This document shows positions 21,420 through 27,113 of a stretch of 27,113 bases of DNA, piece after piece (position 1 is the first letter of the stretch; every line of letters starts with the position of its first letter). The notes below the pieces were generated by a model. The model ran no database searches and had not been told where the DNA came from. It saw nothing but the letters and a program-made list of their open reading frames with translations. The position numbers and the translations under genes are program-made. This DNA comes from an uncultured bacterium (GTDB lineage: Bacteria > Cyanobacteriota > Vampirovibrionia > Gastranaerophilales > Gastranaerophilaceae): NCBI GenBank assembly GCA_900554385.1, contig USHE01000003.1:1-27113 (forward strand), written 5' to 3'.

Positions 21420-21659
21420 ATGGAGCAAATAATTAAAGTAGCATGGGATTTGAACGAAAATACCGAAAACAGATATCAATTAGTTTATGAAATTGCAGAA
21501 TTGGCAAAGAAACTTGTTGATGAAAATCAAGCTAAAAAGGCTCATGATGAGTTTGTTTTCGAAGAAAATTACGATACAGGATATACAAGAGAAAATCCTG
21601 TTGAACATGCTATTATGGTTAAAGCTTCAGAAGCTGACGATAATCGTTTAGTAGGTTAA
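21420..21659 (+). CDS. rpoZ: Probable RNA polymerase omega subunit
   Basis: A 79-residue acidic protein. NRYQLVYEIAELAKKLVDE (about 17-35) matches the omega core (NRY-x3-x-x-A-x-x-AK), and the end PVEHAIMVKASEADDNRLVG resembles the cyanobacterial RpoZ ending (P-x-x-AI-x-E-x-S). Omega stabilises assembly of the polymerase around beta-prime. Between the two conserved parts is a segment of about 20 residues (KKAHDEFVFEENYDTGYTRE) richer in acidic and aromatic residues than usual. GAGG lies eight to nine bases before ATG 21420. A clear terminator follows at 21672, so it is a single-gene transcript. Assignment is from motif resemblance to a short, divergent family. Confidence 0.65.
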   Translation: MEQIIKVAWDLNENTENRYQLVYEIAELAKKLVDENQAKKAHDEFVFEENYDTGYTRENPVEHAIMVKASEADDNRLVG

Positions 21660-21671
21660 TATAAGTTATTT

Positions 21672-21707
21672 AAAGACACATGGTATTTTATTGCTGTGTG
21701 TCTTTTT
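21672..21707 (+). terminator. Rho-independent terminator after rpoZ
   Basis: AAAGACACA (21672-21680) pairs perfectly with TGTGTCTTT (21697-21705) around a 16-base loop, with a T-run directly after. Confidence 0.85.
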
Positions 21708-21732
21708 GTGAGAAAAAGGGGTATTAGGGCTA

Positions 21733-22530
21733 ATGGAATCTACAGTTAAGTTTATTGAGGAAAAAGTAAAAGGTTTTAAACCGGAGATTGGAATTATTTT
21801 GGGTTCAGGGTTAGGCGAACTTGCAGATGAATATTGCGATATGGCAATTTCTTACAGTGAAATTCCTGGATTTATAAGTTCGACGGTTAAAGGACATAAG
21901 GGAAGGCTTGTTTTTGCCGAAATTTCAGGAAAAAAAGTTGTGATGATGCAGGGTCGCAGTCATTTTTACGAAGGTCATACAATGCAGGAGATTACTTATC
22001 CTGTAAAAGTTATGAAAAAACTTGGCGTCGAAACTTTAATTCTTACAAATGCTGCGGGTGCCGTTAATGAAACTTATAAGCCGTCGGATTTGATGATTTT
22101 GAAAGACCATATTAATTGTATGGGGACAAATCCTCTTATCGGAGCAAATGATGAAACGCTTGGCGAAAGATTTCCTGATATGTCGGAAGTTTATAAAAAA
22201 GATTTGCGTGAATTGGCTGGGAATTGTGCGGAGGAGCTTTCTATTGATATAAAAGAGGGCGTTTATCTTGCTAATTCTGGTCCATCATACGAAACTCCTG
22301 CGGAAATTCACATGGCAAGAATGTTCGGTGCAGATGCTGTCGGAATGTCAACCGTTCCTGAGGCAATTGTTGCAAATTACTGCGGGATGAAAGTTCTAGG
22401 TATAAGCTGTATTTCTAATGCTGCAAGTTCTGCAAACGGGGATAAATTGTCGCATGCAGAAGTTATTGATACAACTGCAAAGGCTAAAGCTAAATTTAAA
22501 TCATTAATCTTAAGATTTATTGACAAATAA
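21733..22530 (+). CDS. punA: Purine nucleoside phosphorylase (trimeric PNP type)
   Basis: Splits inosine and guanosine (and deoxy forms) with phosphate, giving base and ribose-1-phosphate. The 265-residue length and motifs fit the trimeric class: ILGSGLGEL at 22-30, phosphate-binding GRSHFYEGH at 74-82, NAAGAVN at 106-112, the base-binding SGPSYETPAEI near 187, MSTVPEAIVA near 210 and the late SNAAS near 235. The ATG at 21733 follows AAAAAGGGG and AGGG; spacing is not ideal but no better start exists. The nrdD promoter's -35 box overlaps the end of this gene. With upp 1 kb away, the region covers nucleobase salvage and, with nrdDG, dNTP supply. Confidence 0.95.
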   Translation: MESTVKFIEEKVKGFKPEIGIILGSGLGELADEYCDMAISYSEIPGFISSTVKGHKGRLVFAEISGKKVVMMQGRSHFYEGHTMQEITYPVKVMKKLGVETLILTNAAGAVNETYKPSDLMILKDHINCMGTNPLIGANDETLGERFPDMSEVYKKDLRELAGNCAEELSIDIKEGVYLANSGPSYETPAEIHMARMFGADAVGMSTVPEAIVANYCGMKVLGISCISNAASSANGDKLSHAEVIDTTAKAKAKFKSLILRFIDK

Positions 22531-22548
22531 TAATACAAGTTTTAAAAT
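22520..22548 (+). promoter_or_regulatory. Promoter for the riboswitch-nrdDG transcript
   Basis: A consensus TTGACA (22520-22525) and TAAAAT (22543-22548) are 17 bases apart. Transcription should begin near 22555, just at the start of the riboswitch fold. The -35 is inside the last codons of the PNP gene. Confidence 0.75.
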
Positions 22549-22554
22549 GTATTT

Positions 22555-22660
22555 ACTGAATTAAGGAAAGCATGGGTGAAATTCCCACACTGGACCGCAA
22601 CCGTAAAAGTCGGAATGCTTATTTCAGTTGTTGTTACCACGGAAATCTGGGAGATTTTTT
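22555..22660 (+). ncRNA. Cobalamin riboswitch upstream of nrdD
   Basis: The B12-box core is plain: GGGTGAAATTCCCACACTGG then ACCGCAACCGTAA (about 22571-22605). Flanking arms close it: AAGCAT (22566-22571) with ATGCTT (22615-22620), and CTGAA (22556-22560) with TTCAG (22624-22628). The element is short, like the compact cobalamin class lacking large side stems. After it, CCACGGAAATCTGGGAGA (about 22637-22654) can form a small hairpin directly beside the GGGAG ribosome site, so control is probably of translation. Ligand binding should lower expression. An ORF frame runs through this RNA from GTG 22576 but is not real. Confidence 0.88.
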
Positions 22661-22662
22661 TT

Positions 22663-24516
22663 ATGAAGAATGTATTATTAAACAACGGAAATGTTGTGGC
22701 TTTGAATTCGGCTAAATCCTCGTATATGTCACAACCGAACACTAAAGAACAGGATTTGAATAGTTCGCTTGTCGACAGTTATTTAAAACAGCTTGACTGG
22801 CAGGTGAAAGAAAATTCAAATATGTCTTATTCAATTCAGGGACTTAATAATTATATTGCGTCTGAAATCAGTAAAAAATACTGGCTGAATAAGATTTATC
22901 CTGAACATATTAAAAATGCACATATATCAGGAGATATTCATATTCACGATTTAAATATAATTTCAGTTTATTGTGTTGGTTGGGATTTAAAAGACTTATT
23001 GTCAGAAGGTTTTACCGGAGTTAGAGGTAAGGTAGAAAGTTCTCCGGCAAGACATTTTAGAACTGCCCTCGGGCAAGTTGTTAATTTTATGTATACAATG
23101 CAAGGGGAAGCTGCAGGAGCGCAGGCTTTTTCAAATTTTGATACTCTGCTTGCTCCATTTATCAAATATGACGGACTTAGTTATGATCAAGTGAAACAAG
23201 CTATACAGGAATTTGTTTTTAATATGAATGTTCCAACTAGAGTTGGGTTTCAGACTCCGTTTACTAACATAACAATGGATTTGACAGTACCTTCTTATTA
23301 TGCAGATCAGCCGGTTATAATTGGCGGGGAATTGATGGATGAAACTTATAAAGAATTTCAGGCTGAAATGGATATGCTGAATAAAGCTTTCTTTGAAGTT
23401 ATGATGGAGGGTGATTCTGCTGGGAGAGTATTCACATTTCCTATTCCTACGTACAATATTACAAAAGATTTTGATTGGGATAATAAAAATCTTGACGGTT
23501 TGTGGGAAATGTCTGCAAAATACGGTATCCCTTATTTTTCAAACTTTATAAACTCTGATATGTCACCTGAAGACGCTCGCTCGATGTGCTGCCGTTTAAG
23601 AATTGATAATCGGGAACTTGATTATAGAGGGGGAGGGTTGTTTGGCTCAAATCCTTTGACAGGTTCTATTGGTGTTGTTACAATTAACCTTCCTAAGATT
23701 GCAGATAATGTAAAAAATAAAGGCGAATTCTTTGAAAATCTTTCAAAGCAAATGGAAACGGCAAAAGAAAGTCTTGAGATAAAGCGTGCTTTACTTGAGG
23801 ATTTGACGGATAAAAATCTTTATCCTTATACAAAGTTCTATTTGCGTGATATAAAAGCTCGTTACGGTGTTTATTGGAAAAACCATTTTTCTACTATAGG
23901 TTTAATCGGTATGAACGAGGCTTGTCTAAACCTTTTGGGAGATGATATCGGAAGTTTTAGAGGAAAACAGTTTGCCCTTGAGGTAATGGATTTTATGCGG
24001 GCAAAAATTGTAGATTTCCAAAAAGAAACCGGACATAATTATAACCTTGAAGCGACTCCAGGGGAGGGAACTTCCTATCGCCTTGCGAAATTGGATAAAA
24101 ATCATAAGTATCCGTACTTCACAAATTCGACACAATTGCCTGTAAATTACAGTGATGATATTTTTGAAGTGCTTGATCATCAGGATGATTTGCAGACAAA
24201 ATACACCGGTGGAACAGTTGTTCATATTTTTGCTGGAGAGAGAATTTCGAACATAAATACTATGAAAAATTTTGTGAAAAAAGTTTGCAACAATTACAAA
24301 CTTCCGTATTTTACATTTTCTCCGACTTTCAGTACTTGTCCAAATCATGGTTATGTAGCTGGAGAACATTTTAAATGTCCGGAGTGCGGGGCAGAATGTG
24401 AAGTTTATTCCAGAATTGTCGGTTATATCAGACCGGTAAATCAGTGGAATAAGGGTAAGCAGATGGAATTCCGCAATAGAACCGTATTTGAAGTTGCGGA
24501 TGGATGCTGCAAATGA
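22663..24516 (+). CDS. nrdD: Anaerobic (class III) ribonucleoside-triphosphate reductase
   Basis: Glycyl-radical enzyme reducing NTPs to dNTPs without oxygen or B12. From ATG 22663 it has 617 residues. It begins directly with the barrel region and shows no N-terminal ATP-cone. Visible are the IHIHDL motif typical of the family, the finger-loop cysteine pair C309-C310 (SMCCRLRID), TNSTQLPV, a C-terminal zinc site (C559, C572, C575, C579) and the probable radical glycine G587 in RIVGYIRPV. GGGAGA precedes the ATG by eight bases; the frame extends back to 22576 only through the riboswitch. nrdG overlaps its stop by four bases (ATGA). The riboswitch implies repression by B12. Very secure family; radical residue by alignment from memory. 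Confidence 0.96.
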   Translation: MKNVLLNNGNVVALNSAKSSYMSQPNTKEQDLNSSLVDSYLKQLDWQVKENSNMSYSIQGLNNYIASEISKKYWLNKIYPEHIKNAHISGDIHIHDLNIISVYCVGWDLKDLLSEGFTGVRGKVESSPARHFRTALGQVVNFMYTMQGEAAGAQAFSNFDTLLAPFIKYDGLSYDQVKQAIQEFVFNMNVPTRVGFQTPFTNITMDLTVPSYYADQPVIIGGELMDETYKEFQAEMDMLNKAFFEVMMEGDSAGRVFTFPIPTYNITKDFDWDNKNLDGLWEMSAKYGIPYFSNFINSDMSPEDARSMCCRLRIDNRELDYRGGGLFGSNPLTGSIGVVTINLPKIADNVKNKGEFFENLSKQMETAKESLEIKRALLEDLTDKNLYPYTKFYLRDIKARYGVYWKNHFSTIGLIGMNEACLNLLGDDIGSFRGKQFALEVMDFMRAKIVDFQKETGHNYNLEATPGEGTSYRLAKLDKNHKYPYFTNSTQLPVNYSDDIFEVLDHQDDLQTKYTGGTVVHIFAGERISNINTMKNFVKKVCNNYKLPYFTFSPTFSTCPNHGYVAGEHFKCPECGAECEVYSRIVGYIRPVNQWNKGKQMEFRNRTVFEVADGCCK

Positions 24517-25181
24517 TAATTGGCGGATTGCAAAAAACTTCTTTGTTGGATTTCCCTGACAAAATCAGTGCAATAGTGTTCACAGCGGGATGTAATTTCC
24601 GCTGTGGCTACTGCCATAATCCTGAACTTATTAATTCAATTGCCCCTGTTCAGGATGTTTTCGAATTTTTAAAAACTCGTGTGGGAAGACTTGACGGAGT
24701 TGTAATTACGGGTGGAGAACCATGCTTACAAAAAGATTTGCCAGAGTTTATTAAAAAGATTAAGTCCCTTGGGTTTGCGGTTAAGCTTGATACTAATGGC
24801 AGTTTTCCGGAGATGCTTGCAACGGTTTTGCCTGATATTGATTATATCGCTATGGATATTAAAGCACCGCTTGAAAAAAATCAGGATATTACAGGCTGGC
24901 ATGGTTGTATTGATGATATCGCCAGAAGTATTCAAATGATTATGAATAGCGGTGTTGATTATGAATTTAGGACAACAGTCGTTAAGGGACAGTTAGAATT
25001 TGACGATTTTCAGCAAATAGGAAAACTTTTAAACGGTGCAAAACGTTATTATTTACAAAAGTTTGTTCCTTCAAAGGTTTTGGATGAAACTTTTTGTGCA
25101 AAAACGTCTTACTCAGATACTCAATTTGAAACATTTATGATAATGCTTAGAACTTATATAAAAGAGGTTTATTTACGTTAA
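24513..25181 (+). CDS. nrdG: Anaerobic ribonucleotide reductase activase
   Basis: Radical-SAM enzyme that makes the glycyl radical on NrdD. In the 222-residue product the SAM cluster motif CNFRCGYC holds C27, C31 and C34; TGGEPCLQKD follows at about 69, then KLDTNGSFPE and YIAMDIKAP. It opens IGGLQKTSLLDFPDKIS, typical of the NrdG subfamily also named pyruvate formate-lyase-activating-like; length and position settle NrdG. The start at 24513 gives a four-base ATGA overlap with nrdD; ATG 24504 (three residues longer) is also possible. It is co-controlled by the upstream riboswitch. Confidence 0.93.
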   Translation: MIIGGLQKTSLLDFPDKISAIVFTAGCNFRCGYCHNPELINSIAPVQDVFEFLKTRVGRLDGVVITGGEPCLQKDLPEFIKKIKSLGFAVKLDTNGSFPEMLATVLPDIDYIAMDIKAPLEKNQDITGWHGCIDDIARSIQMIMNSGVDYEFRTTVVKGQLEFDDFQQIGKLLNGAKRYYLQKFVPSKVLDETFCAKTSYSDTQFETFMIMLRTYIKEVYLR

Positions 25182-25245
25182 CAAGTAAAGATTTCTTAAT
25201 GTATTCTCGAGAGCTATTCACTATTTAAAATGTGTGGAGTACAAT

Positions 25246-26070
25246 ATGCATATTATGAGTGTTGAAGAACAATTATATTCTGACGTCCCTCCTACAAAAT
25301 TGAGGAATAAAGAGGAGAAATTTAAACCGGCAAAGACAAATAGGTTCTGGCTTACGATAGCCAGTTTGTTTTTCTTTAATATGCTGCAGAACAGATTTTT
25401 TGCATTTAGATATAAAGGTGCAGAAAATGTTATGGAAAAAGGTGTGCCTACAATTCTTTACGCTCCTCATTGCAACTGGTGGGACGGAATTGTCATGTAT
25501 AATATTACACACAGAATTTTTCATAAAGAAATCAGATTGATGATTGAAGAATTAAATCGTTTTCCGTTGTTAAGACGCGGGGGCGGGTATTCTGTTTGTA
25601 AAAAATCGCCGCAGTCAGCGATGAAAGCTTTGCAGTATTCTGTTGACGTAGTTGGTGATTTGAAAAATATTTTGTGTATTTTCCCGCAAGGTATAATCAG
25701 ACCGCCTCATTTCAGACCGTTTGAGTTTCAGACAGGGCTTGCGTATATTGCACAGAATGCGGTTAAACGTTACGGCAAAGTAAATCTTGTTCCTGTTGCG
25801 GTTGATTACTGTTTCTTTAGAGATAACAGACCGGAAGTTGTTGTGAAGTTCGGGCATAGATTAGAATTGACCGATGCGTCTGTCGGCAGGAAAGAATTAA
25901 CCCATATTCTTGAAAATAGCATGACTCAAACTTGTGATGAACAATTTCAGGAAGTTTCTCATGGAGAAATTACAGATTATAAAATTTTGTTTAAACAGCA
26001 TTTGAAGTGGTACAGAAGAATAGAACAAAGGCTGAAACGTATTGATGTTCCGCCTGTTGCTGATGTATAA
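25246..26070 (+). CDS. PlsC-like lysophospholipid acyltransferase
   Basis: Membrane-associated acyltransferase adding a fatty acid to a glycerophospholipid or related acceptor. In the ~274-residue product, motif I is HCNWWD (HX4D) in YAPHCNWWDG near 75, motif III appears as FPQG in CIFPQGIIRPP near 146 (usually FPEG), and LVPVAVDY near 178 corresponds to motif IV. One hydrophobic segment (about 36-48) can sit in the membrane. GGAG six to seven bases before ATG 25246 favours that start over GTG 25234. A C-terminal basic region (FKQHLKWYRRIEQRLKRI) may bind the membrane. The substrate is not resolved. It ends at a strong terminator. Confidence 0.82.
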   Translation: MHIMSVEEQLYSDVPPTKLRNKEEKFKPAKTNRFWLTIASLFFFNMLQNRFFAFRYKGAENVMEKGVPTILYAPHCNWWDGIVMYNITHRIFHKEIRLMIEELNRFPLLRRGGGYSVCKKSPQSAMKALQYSVDVVGDLKNILCIFPQGIIRPPHFRPFEFQTGLAYIAQNAVKRYGKVNLVPVAVDYCFFRDNRPEVVVKFGHRLELTDASVGRKELTHILENSMTQTCDEQFQEVSHGEITDYKILFKQHLKWYRRIEQRLKRIDVPPVADV

Positions 26071-26077
26071 ATTACCG

Positions 26078-26104
26078 AAAAGCTCCCATCTAGGGAGCTT
26101 TTTT
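26078..26104. terminator. Bidirectional terminator between convergent genes
   Basis: AAAAGCTCCC (26078-26087) and GGGAGCTTTT (26093-26102) pair perfectly around ATCTA, with A- and T-runs on both sides. It serves the acyltransferase gene and the opposing gene, whose stop codon (26103-26105) touches the T-run. Confidence 0.9.
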
Positions 26105-27113
26105 AAGCGTTATAGCGTTTGAAAGTTTTTTCAATATTCTTATCTATTACTGATTTGACCGTATCGTATTCCGTTGTCAGGGCGGAGATTTCCGTATCAA
26201 GATTTTTCATCTTCATATCAATAATATTTTCTTTTGTATTAATTTTTTGTTTTTCTCGGTTGTATTTTGCCTCTGCCTGAGCGACAGCTTTTTCGTCGGT
26301 AACTTCTTTTACGTAAGTATTTGTTGAGTAATTGCCCTGATAGTAATAACCGTCATCAGCAAGTGTAGACATATACATTGCGCCTGATTTAAGCATTTCT
26401 TCAAGGTAATCGTTATCTTCAATTTTTTCGTTTTCAGTCCATCCGTTTAAACAAATCTGGTTGAATAAAGCATCATAGAAACCGGCTACAAGCAGGTTAT
26501 CACCTGATGTATCCACATCTGTTACATATTCAAATGTGAACATATCGTCTACGAGTTTACTCTGTTCGCGGAGGTTTTCAACGTGGTATTGAGATTCACC
26601 GATACCTTCCATATATTGTGCAAAGTAGGTTAAATATCCTTTAGCCATGTTTGAAAGGCTTAAACCATAACCGCAGTTATAACCATCACCGAGGTTGTGA
26701 TAGTAGATATAGCCCATATAGGCGTCGTGGTTGTTTTTAGCCCATCTGCTTGGATGTTTAGAGCTTCTTCTTTTATCTTTTTTGTAAAGAGCGGCATTTT
26801 CAGGATCATCTGCATTATTAGATAATGCTTCTACAGATTCCATAACTTTACTTTTTGCATAGGCTAATGCTGCCTGAGTATATTCGTCTCCGGTATCTAA
26901 TAATCCTTCAACCGCAGTAAACATTTGATCCCAGAAGCTGGAGGTCGCTACCATATCGACTATGGATTTCCTACCAAATTCCATGTCGCCAACTTTTTCA
27001 TTATCGTGCTGCAAACCGTAAATACCGATTTTACCTTCAAGAAGGTCACCGAGTGAACATTCAAAGTTATCAGGATATTCCTGACCTGTAGCTGTATCGT
27101 AAAATGTCAAATC
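26103..27113 (-). CDS. Large protein of unknown function, N-terminus beyond the window
   Basis: The frame is open to the window's right edge, so at least 336 C-terminal residues are seen and the true start is outside; the TTG at 27110 is not a credible start. The visible part is acidic, rich in Asp, Asn and Tyr. It shows FGRKSIVDMVATSSFWDQMF, a possible helical region with YIYYHNLGDGYNCGYGLSLS, and a C-terminal coiled coil of about 65 residues (DEKAVAQAEAKYNREKQKIN onward) ending VKSVIDKNIEKTFKRYNA. No membrane segment lies in this part. C-terminal helices with a similar IDKNIE-x-x-FK end occur in other proteins of Gastranaerophilales as I recall them, but I cannot name a family. The terminator at 26078 ends it. 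Confidence 0.65.
   Translation of the reverse strand, partial: DLTFYDTATGQEYPDNFECSLGDLLEGKIGIYGLQHDNEKVGDMEFGRKSIVDMVATSSFWDQMFTAVEGLLDTGDEYTQAALAYAKSKVMESVEALSNNADDPENAALYKKDKRRSSKHPSRWAKNNHDAYMGYIYYHNLGDGYNCGYGLSLSNMAKGYLTYFAQYMEGIGESQYHVENLREQSKLVDDMFTFEYVTDVDTSGDNLLVAGFYDALFNQICLNGWTENEKIEDNDYLEEMLKSGAMYMSTLADDGYYYQGNYSTNTYVKEVTDEKAVAQAEAKYNREKQKINTKENIIDMKMKNLDTEISALTTEYDTVKSVIDKNIEKTFKRYNA

Noticed and set aside
22576..22662. N-terminal extension of NrdD from GTG 22576
   Set aside because: The 29 codons lie inside the cobalamin riboswitch; ATG 22663 has its own ribosome site and the protein begins in the expected way there.
25205..25212. Palindrome TCTCGAGA before the acyltransferase gene
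   Set aside because: Eight bases, single copy, no further symmetry; likely chance.

Overview
The window looks like about 26.5 kb of an AT-rich, anaerobic gut bacterium with a short foreign piece at its left end. The best fit for the main body is the non-photosynthetic sister group of Cyanobacteria (Melainabacteria/Vampirovibrionia, order Gastranaerophilales). This rests on a long cyanobacteria-like NusB, a cyanobacteria-like omega subunit, a prepilin with a C-terminal tail I associate with that order, many LysM proteins and an oxygen-sensitive class III ribonucleotide reductase. There is no rRNA gene, so the placement is an inference. The first ~540 bases are richer in GC and resemble Bacteroides: a LolA-like gene followed by the first codons of a TrxB-like gene. 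That start is spliced into a dihydrolipoyl dehydrogenase at the shared FAD-binding motif, most likely an assembly chimera.

Layout. Bases 1-570 are the foreign piece. Bases 571-6430 hold lpdA, a small secreted protein, lipA, then a tight nusB-ftsY-peptidase operon and two small unknown proteins with faint LysM-like segments. Bases 6430-9050 hold intergenic repeats, cysS, a frameshifted type IV pilin-like gene and a divergent XRE regulator over a palindrome. Bases 9071-12972 hold a SpoIID-like protein, a full-length murJ frame broken by three in-frame stops, and tsaC. Bases 12973-13477 hold no large gene but contain a 19-codon hydrophobic ORF with a strong ribosome binding site, its own terminator and self-complementary coding sequence. 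Bases 13478-15861 (minus strand) hold a membrane LysM protein, queH and a VKOR-thioredoxin fusion. Bases 15971-20054 hold a GspE-N-like protein, repeats, and a two-gene operon of LysM-lysozyme and LysM-amidase. Bases 20055-21659 hold upp, an MCE-domain gene and a probable rpoZ. Bases 21733-26070 hold purine nucleoside phosphorylase, a cobalamin riboswitch controlling nrdD-nrdG, and a PlsC-like acyltransferase. A large unknown protein runs off the right edge.

How the genes work together. Much of the window concerns the cell envelope: MurJ, the SpoIID-like protein, LysM hydrolases, the M14 peptidase, the MCE protein, the acyltransferase and the disulfide-forming VKOR fusion. lpdA and lipA both serve lipoate-dependent dehydrogenase complexes. 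The riboswitch implies that vitamin B12 turns down the B12-independent reductase, which predicts a B12-dependent reductase elsewhere in the genome.

Two promoter patterns stand out. Genes with a Shine-Dalgarno site sit beside at least four genes (lipA, SpoIID-like, GspE-N-like, MCE) whose TATAAT box ends only 6-7 bases before the start codon, which predicts leaderless mRNAs. I saw no tRNA, CRISPR array, insertion sequence or prophage.
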